From: Nymphaea colorata
Taxonomy: Eukaryota > Streptophyta > Magnoliopsida > Nymphaeales > Nymphaeaceae
Direction of reading: 5' to 3'
NCBI RefSeq assembly: GCF_008831285.2
Contig: NC_045148.1
Span: 2,544,001-2,608,000, forward strand
Length of the DNA: 64,000 nt
The notes under the pieces were generated by a model. It ran no database searches and had not been told where the DNA came from. It worked only from the letters and a program-made list of their open reading frames with translations. The stretch's first letter is position 1, and each line of letters starts with the position of its first letter. The position numbers and the translations under genes were made by a program. Positions 11,954-23,602 of this stretch are shown piece after piece.

Positions 11954-12566
11954 TTTATACAAATCCAAAATGAATAGAGTAGATGTGGTTTGGTGAGTTG
12001 ATGTTTGATTAGAGGTCATGTGGCCAAATGCATCTTAAAGTTATGTGATATTTTTTGTGCAAATGAATAGGGATAAAGAGGCCTCCCCAAACCTTTTATT
12101 AAAAGAAATAAAAGAGAAAATACAAGGGTGACAAGGGATATACAAAATTGAGGTAAAAACACCTCCCTATACAAAAAAAAGGTTAACACTCCCATTCCCA
12201 TCGAAAATTTAAGGGAATGGGCCTATTTAGCATGTTAACAACTTCATTTGCTAGGTCTCTATTTAATACACATAAAAATTCTGAGTCTATCAGTATCGGC
12301 AACTTCAAAAAACCATTTTAGGTGTAGCCACTTCATGAAACTTACAATGAGTTAAAAAAAACTAGGTAGGGAGAGAAGAAGATTAGAGGTAAACAGTTGT
12401 GCATTCCATGTACAACAGGAATGCGTAAAATCTAATTTCAGTGAACATTTTGTTACTGTCTGTGCGGTGCACCACATATACAAGCTTATGTCACCTTATG
12501 GACAAACACAAACAGCTTGGATGATGATAAAATGACCCTAAAATGAAGGCTAAGGTCTGGACATTT

Positions 12567-12574
12567 CCTATGGA
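12567..12574. repeat. Left 8-bp target-site duplication CCTATGGA
   Basis: Exact octamer repeated at 13633-13640 on the other side of the hAT-like element. Confidence 0.85.
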
Positions 12575-12819
12575 TAGGGTTGTACACTAGCCGAATCAAG
12601 TCGAAGCTTGACTAGCTCGGACTTGGCCCAACTTATATCTTAACTTGGCTCAAGACAAGGATTACAAGGTGAACTCAAGCTTGGATCAGACAGAGTTTGT
12701 TAAGGAAGACACTGCTTCTTACTATAGAAGAAGCCATCTGCATGTTGTTGCTTGTTCATACTGCAAATGGGACAAAGAAAACTCATTTAAAAAATATAAA
12801 AAAACTGAAACTAGTTTGA

Positions 12820-13060
12820 GCATGAACCCTCAATCGAGGGTTTCAATGAAACCTTAAGCTCATTGTCAATCGAATGTTTCATTAACTTCTTGATGAGTTC
12901 AATGAAACCCTCAACCAAGGATTTTGTCAAAACTCATTGTCAACCAAGAGTTTCATTTCATTGAAACTCATTGATGAATTTTAATGAAACCATGCCAACA
13001 GTAGAGGGTTCTTGAAACCCTCAACAGAGGGTTGCTGAAGGGTTCCACTAGCACGATTTA
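12820..13060. repeat. Degenerate GAGGGTTTCAATGAAACC repeat
   Basis: Five or more loosely spaced variants of a TTTCATTGAAAC / CCCTCAA word, several in inverted order, inside the hAT-like element. They could form hairpins. Confidence 0.5.
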
Positions 13061-13143
13061 GGGCTTTGGATCGAGGCCTTGAAACCTTAGATTGAGGGTC
13101 TAAAACCCCTATTTCAAGGACCTAATTGATTGTGTGTGTGTGT

Positions 13144-13146
<3 letters not shown>

Positions 13147-13180
<34 letters not shown>
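13147..13180. repeat. (GA)n microsatellite
   Basis: Perfect GA run following a short GT run. Confidence 0.95.
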
Positions 13181-13184
<4 letters not shown>

Positions 13185-13632
13185 TACCTCTGCTCCTTCG
13201 GGTTTGCTTTGTTGAATGAAGATCAAGGAAAGGGAGAGAGGAAAACTACAGCCAGCAAGATGGTGTTGCCTAAATTTGCCAATAGTGAAACCCTCTTGCC
13301 TTGAGGGAGAGAAGAAATCAGTGAGGATGAATGAGAAAAAACAACAAGAAAGGGTACAAATACATTCTTATGAAAGACTATGAGTTCACTACCATTTTTC
13401 TTGACTTTTTCGTGAGTGAGTCAGAAACTAACATGGTTGAGTTAATAGATAGGGTGAACCAGTAAGTTGTTCTCTTCATAAAGAAACAAGCTGACCCAAT
13501 TGAATGGAGTCAAGGTCGTCTAATTCGAAATTGACTCGTTTTATAACTCAATTTCTGAATGAAGCTCGAGTTGAATTTAACTAGGTGGGTTTGAGTCAAG
13601 CTTGAGTTGGCTTGACTCACTGAACAACCCTA

Positions 13633-13640
13633 CCTATGGA
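13633..13640. repeat. Right 8-bp target-site duplication CCTATGGA
   Basis: Exact partner of 12567-12574. Confidence 0.85.
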
Positions 13641-13651
13641 CTACCAAAGAC

Positions 13652-14162
13652 CTATTTCTTTGTAGTATGATCGTTCCAGACTAAAGAAGAAACATGGTCC
13701 TTGCAGTCCCTCCAAATTTTCAAACTGAGATCCTCCTTTACAACACCATGCTCACTGTGAGTAATAGAGTTTCTATGATTCCAAATATTCCCAGCAAGCA
13801 AAAGGGAAACATAAGTGCCAGCACAAGGTAATCCATTTCTCCTTAAATTTACAACCCTACCACTAGTTCCTGGCCTCTTGGAATGAGTTCTAATTGCTGA
13901 CTCTTTTATTAAAATTATACCCAAGAAAATGCCACACCTTCTTTGATACATTGCAACTTTAAAATAGATGCACGTTCATCCCCCCATCACATTGACACAA
14001 GAAGCAACGGGCAACAAGCTGAATGCCAAATCTCTTTATTTCATCTTGAGTTAGTAGTTTCTCCTTCAAAGATAAGAAAACAACACTAGCAAGGGTGTGG
14101 TCTACACTTGCTTTGCCAAACGATCTTAATGTGATGAAGGAATTTCTTACATTTAGTCTCAT
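13652..14162 (-). pseudogene. LINE C-terminal zf-RVT-like region
   Basis: Two adjacent minus-strand frames (14162-13959 and 13951-13652) together resemble the zf-RVT tail of plant LINE ORF2. The first has a short Cys-rich stretch (ARCFLCQCDGG). The second has the AGNIWNHRNS-type motif seen near the end of these proteins. They are separated by a frame break. Confidence 0.65.
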
Positions 14163-14977
14163 TATAGACCCACCTGGTCGTAAGCTTCAAAACTCTATTT
14201 TCACCCAGTATAAATCATTATCTCTATCTTTAAGAAAGGTGAAGAGAAGACAATATAATTGACAGTAAAATAAAGCTTTAAATCAAGAAATTAAGTACCT
14301 CTTGTTGCTAAGGACATATCCAACCAAATATGAGAGATTACCTTCCAGTTTCATAACATATTTTGCATTTAAAAGGTATCAAAGGATTCCATCTCTGCTT
14401 ATCCTTCTACATCTTTATCGTATTTCCATTACCAATCCTTCAACAAGATCTCTCTTCTAAACCCACTGAAAATAAATTCTGTTTTTAATAGTCCATAAGA
14501 TGTTGGATTTCAAATACTTAACATGGATAAGCTTAGCCGAGGAATGAGTCAAAGGTGAGATGGCCGCTACCTATGCCATAAGAGCTTTGTTATAGGTAGT
14601 AGCATTGTTATAGGTAGTAGCATCTCATAATCCCAGATCTCCCTCCTCTTTAGGTGAACATGCTGTTTTCCAATTTAAGGGAGGACATCTTTTTTGAACA
14701 TCTAAATATCTTTAGGTGAGCAAGCTATTTTCCAATTTAAGAGATAACATCTTCTTTGAACATCTGAATTACCCCAAAGGAAGTGACAAATCTTTTCCTC
14801 AATATTTCTAATAATTGTAGGAGGTAATTTGAGAGCCCTTGACCAATAAGCAACAATTTGTTGAATAACATATATCACTAAGCATAATCACCCCAAAAAT
14901 TATAAAAGTACTTTCTTCCATTCAAACGAGCGGTTATATACTTTCCTACATATTTCTACAATGGAATAAAATCAAAA

Positions 14978-15830
14978 CTACTTTTTTGGGGGGTTTACCT
15001 TCATACCTACACAATTGCAAAATTTGTTCAAAAAGTGCTTTTTATGAGAAATCAAATGGTAGTGGGTAGTAGAAAAGTGCACCATATCACAAGCAAAAAG
15101 GATCCTTGGACAAGAAATAGAATGAGTAATGCAATGAGGAATGTTCATTATCCCACAAGTATCAAATTTCAATCTTTTAAAATGAATCTCAATAATCACT
15201 GTAAATAAGAGGGGAAAAAGAGGCCTTCCTTGACGAAATCCCCCTACAACTTGCAAAGAAACAACCCCTCCTTCCATTAATCTTTAATGACCACTGTGAA
15301 GGATGGAGTGGTGACACATTCATATGAACTGACTGCCCACCAAAACCCAAATATAAGAGAGCCTTCGTCAAAGAAGGCCACCGGACATGGTCATAGACTT
15401 TAGAAATATCCAATTTTAGAAAAAAAAATTATTGCCCTTGACTTCTCCTGGCTATTAACTATCTCGTTAGCTAGACAGATATGATCATGAATCAAGATGT
15501 GGAAAGAAAAGCACACTGTTCATCACCAATGATATTTGCAAGGAAAGTTTCATCATGCCTGCATAAGTTTATTGATAAGCTTACAAATTATATTGCATAA
15601 GGATATAGGTCTGAAATACTTAACATCAAAAGCCCCTTGAAATTTAGGAATCAAAATAATGTGCGATTTATTAAATGATTTGACAAGTTTTCCAGAAACA
15701 AGAAAATTCCTGCATTGCGCCAACCACATCAGTACCGACAATATACCAATAGGTTCTGAAAACTTCTGGTGAGAGCGATATATGCCTGGAACTTTGCATG
15801 ACTTCAACCTAAAAAACACCTTTTTTCTTC
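14978..15830 (-). pseudogene. LINE reverse-transcriptase remnant
   Basis: Three minus-strand frames carry successive RT motifs. ILIPKFQGAFDVKYFRPIS lies at about 15658-15602. The motif A context DISKVYDHVRW is at about 15410-15378. Motif B (RQGRPLFPLLF) lies in the third frame, and motif C appears as FACDM where FADD is expected. The altered catalytic box and frame breaks mean the enzyme is dead. The linker upstream to about 16260 also resembles LINE ORF2, with stops. Confidence 0.8.
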
Positions 15831-16300
15831 AGCTTCATTAGGGATCAGCATAAAATTGGCATTATCCTGTGTAGAGACCAAAGGTGACATAAAATCAACA
15901 CTTGAGTCATAGTCCCTAAAGAAATCTTGAAAGTAAGACGTACGTGCAGCCCTCTATAATTTGCTTAGGCTCTGTCAACCTTTCACCCATTTATAGAGAC
16001 ATCAGTAATTCTCTTTTCCTTGTTTGAGTTTTAATATATGATTGGAAGAATGCTGAGTCACTGTTCCCCTCGTTTAGCCAGTTAACTTTAGATTTCTGTT
16101 TCCAAAAGAATTCTTCTTCTACGAGGAGGCGGTTCAATTTCTCTCACAACTCCATTCAGAATGGGTATAATATCTGAAGCAGAACTTGAGTGCTTAAAGG
16201 GTAGCCTCTAATGCATCAGGCCATGACTTCAAGTTCATTTTAGCCTCGGTGTCTTCTACATATTTCATTTATGACCATCTACAGGTTCAGGCTGACTAAA

Positions 16301-17036
16301 TATATACCTGCAACTATTTTTAAATCAAAATATTCGTTGCTTCAACAGTTTCAAAAGCTTCTTCCTTACGCAACATAACATGCTTCAGTCGGAAGCAAAC
16401 AAAGATCCCTAGGATTACATATCATAGTTAGTATGTGAATGTAAAAAAATAAGGTGAAACTACACGTATGGAAAGAAAATTGAAAATCTTCACTAACGTC
16501 TGCTGGCTTTTGACTATTTACACGCAGACATCTTTGCATTCGTAATTTCTTATCATAGTATTACATGTTTATCAGGAAAGTGAAAAGAAATAGACCAAAG
16601 GCTGTGTGACAGATGGCGCATAAGCAAATGAATCAAATGTCTTCAGATAGTAAAAGGAAAGAGAGAAATTATTTGGAAACACCGATCTGTCCCTTTTGAC
16701 TGATCTTGTACAGACCGGCTTTGAGGTGTCCTTCTTCGCTTATCTAGAGCTGCGTAACTCATTGAACGCGGTTCACCGACTACAACAACTATAGCCTTCA
16801 CTGCCGCGCAAGACACCCACATACATGTAAGACACATTATTCATTAATATTGGTGAAGCATATCAATTATTTACATGTTCGCTTTCCGCTTTGATGGCCT
16901 TGGCCGCAGACGAGTTGTTTTTTACCTCTGGTCTTGTCCTGATGGCAGATGGGGAATGAAGAAAAGAAGGGAGAGAGAGAGAGGCTGATTCATGGGTATG
17001 CGTCTTCTTCTCTTTCTTTACGTCTCCGATGCAAAT
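16301..17036. other. Intergenic sequence upstream of the WDR26-like gene
   Basis: No gene recognised. It includes GA-rich words near 16960-16985. A minus-strand 64-codon frame at 16837-16643 has no recognisable product. Confidence 0.4.
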
Positions 17037-17038
<2 letters not shown>

Positions 17039-17077
<39 letters not shown>

Positions 17078-17082
17078 AGTAA
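17039..17082. repeat. (GA)n microsatellite upstream of the WDR26-like gene
   Basis: A GA run of more than 30 bases followed by GGGAGGGAG. GA/CT tracts are common in plant core promoters and leaders, so this may lie near the transcription start. Confidence 0.9.
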
Positions 17083-18262
17083 TGCCATTATTGTTTATTA
17101 ATACGCTGTTAGCCAAAACAGGGATGAAGGGAAGCTGAGGGCTTTTCGTCTTTTGCAACCCTCTTTGCATTATCTCCTTCCCTTTCTCCAATTAAGCCTC
17201 GGTCGTTCCTCCGTGCCCATAAAGATTCGATCCCGTTATCTATTATGAAACTCAAAGTGGATTGCAGTTTTGAGGGATAGCAATTATTTTTTATGTTTTT
17301 TTTGTTGGTTTTTCCTCAACGGGCTATTGAAATTCCGTGACGCTACTGGATCAATGTAACATCATCGGATGGTTGTAACGAAAGGTGAAAATCATCCTTT
17401 TGAAGCTCATTTTTGTTTTCCTCTTGGTCTTTGTTCGATTCATTTTTTCCACTGTACATCTGTGGTTGTCTACTTTTCATCTTTCAGCGAGTTTGCTGTT
17501 CCAATCTTATTTTTTCTTTCTCTTGTTCCTTGCGCTCATATTGTGGAAACCAAAGAGGACGTTTGACTTCTTACCCACTGCGTCCATCTTCTTTTCTTTT
17601 TGATTATTTACTCTGCAAGACTCTGATTCTGAGCTTCTTTTTGATACCGCTGGCTCCTTCGTCCCTATTTTGTTTTTTTTCTGTTCTCTTTAGATAATTT
17701 GGTTTCTCTACATTGTCTGTCAATCCGTTCTTGTAGTTTCTTTGATTAGTTTCTGGTTGTGTTTCTGATAGCCCTTAGGTACTCGTTTTTCGAACTGCAG
17801 GACTCGGGTTTCTTGCATATACGAGAGGCGCATGTGGCTGGTTGGTGTATGTGCGTTACTTTCTTTTTTATTGGCGGTGAACTGAGTCATGAATGGGTAT
17901 ACATCTTTTAACAATATAAGCTTTGTGTATGTGTATGTGTGTGTGTGTGTTTTGTTTATTCTAGATACAGTAACATTCAAGCATGATGAAGATTGATTCT
18001 TTTGGTATTCTTTGTATAGTATTATGGGCACCTATCAATTTTTAACGTAGTCATACCTTTTTCAATTGTTCTATGTTTATGTTGGTTGTCTGTATTTTCT
18101 CCCAAGTGTTATGTTAATTATAAATCTGATTGTCGTTCTGTTTTTGGTAGGAGTTGGCTTGAACCAGGATTTGGTGGGAAGACATTTTGAGTAACATTCG
18201 TCTGGTTTGCAGTAGTTCGTGGGCATCTATTTATGGGCTAAACTGTGGCTTTTAGACATTTC
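17083..18262 (+). promoter_or_regulatory. Probable 5' leader region of the WDR26-like gene
   Basis: The sequence between the GA tract and the start codon is T-rich, with long pyrimidine runs (17380-17700) typical of a leader intron. Two plausible acceptors, TTGGTAG at about 18150 and TTTGCAG at about 18211, precede the ATG, so a 5' UTR intron is likely. I could not fix the donor or the transcription start. Short open frames at 17369-17697 are low-complexity and unlikely to be genes. Confidence 0.4.
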
Positions 18263-19045
18263 ATGGGAGGTTTAGAGGATGAAGAACCACCCTTGAAGCG
18301 TATAAAATCATCTCCACAAGAATCAAGGAGTGTACTGAAGAACTTGCCTCTGATTGAGCCTATTGGCTCTTCTAGAGACACCATGGCAAAATATGTACGT
18401 TTAGGGGATGAAACAGTTGGCTCTAAGGGTATTATCAAAAAGGTGGAATTTGTTAGGATAATAACAAGGGCTCTATATTCCTTGGGTTACGAGAAAAGTG
18501 GTGCTCTTCTGGAAGAAGAATCAGGGATATCCCTAAACTCATCAACTGTGAATTTGTTTAGGCAGGAAGTTCTTGAGGGGAAATGGGATAAGAGTGTGGC
18601 GACCTTGGGTAAAATTGCACAGTTGGAAGATAAGATCGTGAAATCAGCATCTTTTCTGATATTGGAGCAGAAATTTTTTGAGCTTCTTCAAAAGGAACAA
18701 GTCCTAGATGCATTAAAAACATTGAGATTAGAAATTGCCCCTTTGTGCATAAACAAAGATAGGGTGCATGAGCTTGCGGGTTGTATTGTTTCACCTGCAC
18801 GATATGAGAGACTTGTGCGCGACGATGCTCTTCATGATAATCCACGTTTACGGCTTCTCGAGGAACTACAGAAATTGCTTCCTCCTTCTGTTATGGTGCC
18901 TGAAAGGAGGTTAGAACATCTTCTTGAGCAAGCTCTTAATGTACAGAGAGAATCTTGTGTCTTTCACAACTCCCTGGACAGTGCACTTTCATTGTACCAT
19001 GATCATCAGTGTGGGAGAGACCAGATTCCAACCAAGACACTTCAG
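18263..19045 (+). CDS. WDR26: WDR26-like gene, coding exon 1 (LisH and CTLH)
   Basis: 261 codons ending in CTTCAG before the donor GTTACT. It contains [20 protein letters not shown], the LisH core used for dimerisation, then the helical CTLH/CRA part. An in-frame stop lies 40 bases beyond the donor. Confidence 0.92.
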
Positions 19046-22000
19046 GTTACTCCTTGGATCTTTTGTTCCATCATTTTCTCTCCATGAATTGGCTCTTTAG
19101 GTGGGCACTATGAAACTCCAGTCCTACCCACCCCCCTTTCCCCCAACACGTGAATGGTCATATTTTTCACAAAACTATTCATATGAGTTTCATCTCTGCT
19201 TAAGTCATACGAGCATGTCATAAAATGTCATGCTTTTGATGTGTAGATTACATTTTAGAAGGATTTAAACATCAGTGGTCAAATTGTCATGGCTCATAAA
19301 ATACTATGTGTACATTGAACATGCATCCTATGTTTTGTGTACGGAGATCAACAACTTTGCAGTTACTTTTGAGTTTTGCCATAAAAATGAAATAGAAGTG
19401 ACAAACACACACAAACATATATATTATGCCTTTCAAGTTCTCTTAACTTTTCTGCATAAAACTACATACTAATGCACCAATAGCTCATCATTTTAGTTTT
19501 CACAGTGTTCTAGGAATCTAGAGGTATTGAAGTTGAATCTTCCGATGCTATCTGTTGTATTACTGAAAGCTATGTTATGCACAGACATGTGCACACACAC
19601 CTATGCACGTTTGAAAAATAAGCATATGGCCATATGCAAAAGAAATATATGTAATTTAATTAGAGTTAGAAGGTTCTGAAAGAGTTATCATCAAAACTAG
19701 TAGCTGAACCCATGCTTCACCCATATCACACCTCAGCTGCCCCTAACTAGACTCTGGTGCGGCAGCCTATTTGGTGAGATTGTGCGTGTGAGATCCTGAA
19801 AGCTATTTGATGCTTCTTCACCTTACAACCGATTGTAGTGAAAACATAATTCAAATCCCGTATCTGCATCACAGGATGGAGTCCTTTTAAATCAATAAAT
19901 TAGAAAATTACAATTATCTGTTAGGTTGCAGGGCACATATTGATTTGGTGAAATGTGCAGTACTGGAAAATGTTCCATAATTTGTGTCTCTTTTTGAATG
20001 TGTTTATTGCCTTTGTACATTCATTTAGCGATGTTATTATAATGATTTAAAACTCCACACAAGTCACGTAGAACGTTTGACCACCTCTGAACGTTTTATG
20101 AATCTTAAACTTTCCTTTTGTTTGACATTATCATGTCTGATCATTGTCTTCTTCATCTTGACTTTCACGTATATATGTAATTTTAAGTACATAGGAAGAA
20201 GGAAAGTCAGACAAACAACTTGGTAAACTTGGTGAAAATGGATCAAGAGGTCAAATTGGTCCAAGTGTTGATTTGCTAGCAGAATGAGGAGGTAACAGCT
20301 TTCAGAATTAGTTTCCAAAACATAATTGAGATGCGTCTCAGATATGTCAATATTGTGGCTTTAAACCACTGTTGCATCTTTATGGCCCTAGTAAGGATTT
20401 AGGGCTGTTTAAGGAATGCATGCCCTTAAGAAGTTAGTTTGTGTTGTGTTTGCTTTGCCGCTTGGACAACAAACAACCTTTTCCTGATAGATAAGGAAAC
20501 ATACAAAGAGGAAACTATAAAAAATTGAATAAACTTTTGCAAGTTGCTTTGTATTCATGTTTTTCTTCACTATTTCTTCCCCAAAACAAAAAATGACAAG
20601 ATTTATACTATTTATCAGAACACCTTTATTTCCATAATAGCTTATTGACCTGTTCAATGTCATCCCTTGGATAGGGGAAAAAGTTAAAGGATATTGAGGT
20701 GATGCAATGTAAACATGCTCAGTCTTCAGTGTGGGCTAGTGGTGTCTGTGTCTTATTGACCTGCCTTTGTCATGGGTGTTACTGTCCCCATGGTGTTAAT
20801 TTAAAGAATTGGAAGAGAGCTCATCCATGACTAAAGAAGCAAAATGAATCAAATGAAGAGTTGCAAAAATCAAGATAGTGCAAAAGGAAAAGCATGTTCA
20901 GATTCAGCCCCTATCAGGAAACAATGGTCAGCAACCGAAACAGTTATTTAAGTGCAATAAAATGGGACATCTTTCCGTGCCTGTTTTTGTATTTTTTACT
21001 TTTAAGCAGATGTTTAAAATCAGCCTTGTGAAACATGCAGACTGATCAGATGTACAATGGGGTGATTCTGTTATATCACTCCTTATAGAGAAAGGCACAC
21101 ATCAAATCTGAACCTAGAAAGCCACAACCAAAATGAGCTTGCAGCAGAAAAAGGGGAAATTGGATTGGATCCGAAACAAGGAATAGACTGGGCTTGACAT
21201 TGGGCGAGAGAAACAAATTTTCAACAGGAAACCATGAAACTTAATTCTGATTTTGATATAAATTTCATGTAAATATAGATGATCAAGAATGTGTAGACTT
21301 CATGATTTTTGGATGAAAGGAGAATTATTTGCCCAACAATTCAAAATTAGGCTTTCAAACTAAGAGAATGGAAAACATCAGATTTGAGAAGATGTTGAGT
21401 TTTCAAGGGAAAAATGTCAGGAATTTTAGGAGAAGAAAATTTTGGGCAGAAAAACAAGCACCTTAGAGACAGAAACCTGGGAAAGAAATCTTCTCTTACC
21501 CAGAAAAACAAGTGGATCTCTTGGGACTTACCTTAGGAAAAAGAACAAGTGCAAAAGAAGAAAGGGCCGCAGAGGTTCACAATTCACATGATCTAATCCC
21601 TTGCTGTATAAACACTCTATTTGTCACTACATTTGACTGCTCCCAACATATAGCGTATTACATTGAAAATACATACTAAAGGGATGTCCATTACGGACAT
21701 ATAAAAATGAGAGCAAAGAGTCTTGGATCTGATCTGGATCCATGACATGAACCGATCTCCCAACATAAATATCCTAACATCTTCTGTCATCAGTCTTGAT
21801 CCCAACACTGAATTGAGGTGACCTTTTTGGCATTGAGAGGAGTATGACTGACCTTTCAATCTATACCCAAAACACATCTACTGTAAGAGCATCAGCAGAT
21901 TTAGTCCCCTTGGCAAGGAATACAAGAAGGGACTTAATTGGAAAGTGGAGGTACTTGTTTATCTTCCTTCTCCTTTAAATAACTACCAAATAATGTAATT

Positions 22001-23560
22001 AACCTTTCCAATGAAATTTTGAGGATATTTCTTTGGAGCGTAAAGATGCGCATGGACAACTATGTACATTTTACATCGCAGAATCCCATGTTCAGGAAAA
22101 CTAATGTAAGAACTAATTAGACAAAAGCCTGCTGTTTCTTGAACGGATAAATACATGTCAGGAGGGAAACCAATGTAAGAGCTAATTAGACAAGACTCTG
22201 CTGTCTATTAACAGATAATCAGCCAAGCATGAGGAGCATCCTTAAGAGGTGAGCGGCCAAGAAGCTCACCATTAGAGCCATGGTTTTGTATTGGTCACAA
22301 ATATGAATGTTATGATTTATTTGTAAAGGTCCAAAGGAGAGCTTTTTGAATAGGCAGCATATGTTGGCCAATTTCTTTCTTGACATCTAGCAAAAGTTTT
22401 GAAAGTGCTTGATTTACCTTCCTTTTCATACTATCTGTGTCCTGGAATTACCATCACACTTACTGGTATTTTGAATAATTGGGGCCCATGAGACTAGTGC
22501 AATACGTGGAATTCTGAGTGTCTGATAGCCATGTGATTTAATAGCATTTTAATTTATCGAATAATGAATTGTACCAGAAATAGAACTATATGTCCATCAA
22601 AATTGTCAAGCAGACTAGATTGTGGGTTCATATTCTGTAGTCCTTCAGTTGAACTATTTGTTTTTTGTGAGAAGACTGATATGGAACCTGCTTTTCTTTC
22701 ACTGGTTTCTTCCTATCCCAAAATGTTGATCAACCATGTCTGATTTTCTAAGTGATGTGTCAGGTAGAATGAGTTATACATCTACAATCTAAGCTTTTTC
22801 TGAATGGTCCTTCAAAATCAACAATAATATCACCTGAAAATTGTTTTTCAACGTTGGTAGTAGGTTTGGCTGACTTCAATGTTAATAGGCACTTGGAAAA
22901 GAACTTGAGCAAAACTGCAAGTGCTCAATTCTCTGATCTATCATCATTAGCAGCCAGCTCAATTTCATTACTTTATTAATCCAGCTAGATCAATTTCATT
23001 ACTTCGTTAATCAAATACATCCTCACAGCTGACAACATGTATCCTCAGCCTCTAGTTTGAAGGTACTAGACCATGAAAATTTGTACCCTAGCGACTGCAA
23101 GGTCCTGTTTGGGTTGCCCAGCAAAGTCCATGGGCAACTTGAAAAAGCATATTGCAAATCCTCCTGGTCACTAAACATTACAACAAAATGCTAATTCACT
23201 CTTAAGTCTTAAGCAAATAAAAAGAATATAGTGATTCCAAAATTTCTGCATCTAGGTGAACTTCATCAGGTAGAAATATTGCTTCATGGCCCTGGGATAC
23301 CATTTGCATACAAGTGAAAATTTATGTTTCCTCCTTTTTTCATATATCATGGGTGGGAATCATGGACGAACTTCAATTTTCCCCATTGGAACTTATATGA
23401 TTATCCAGTCAAAGTGCTTCCCTTTCTACTATTGGAAAAGTTCCATCTCATTTCAGTAAAAGGCGTTTATCAAGGGAAACCATAATTTGTAGTGGTTGCT
23501 TGTTTTCCTAGATTATGTTGCCAAAAACGATATCTAGCGACCACTTCAAGAAACAAGCAC

Positions 23561-23602
<42 letters not shown>

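Larger units (their letters stand above)
12575..13632. mobile_element. Non-autonomous hAT-like element, 1,058 bp, inside the LINE
   Basis: The left end TAGGGTTGTACACT and the inverted right end TAGGGTTGTTCAGT match at 12 of 14 positions. Similar AAGCTTGACT words follow on both sides. The flanking CCTATGGA octamers are identical, the hallmark of hAT insertion. The interior holds degenerate GAGGGTTTCAATGAAACC-type repeats (12830-13060) and a GA microsatellite, and no transposase. LINE 3' sequence lies on both sides, so this element is younger than the LINE. Confidence 0.85.
12056..16300 (-). mobile_element. LINE (L1-type plant non-LTR retrotransposon), 5'-truncated and decayed
   Basis: On the minus strand, reverse-transcriptase segments run from about 15830 to 14980 and a zf-RVT-like C-terminal region lies at 14162-13652. 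A typical plant LINE 3' UTR (TTTAATAAAAGGTTTGGGGAGGCC-type wording at 12075-12105) ends in a short A run at 12055-12060. The endonuclease domain is missing; recognisable similarity fades near 16280. The copy is interrupted by a hAT-like element at 12575-13632 and by many stops and frameshifts. The 5' limit is approximate. Confidence 0.8.

Noticed and set aside
18245-18262. Upstream extension of the WDR26-like frame
   Set aside because: Begins with GTG, not ATG; the first ATG at 18263 matches the N-terminus of homologues.
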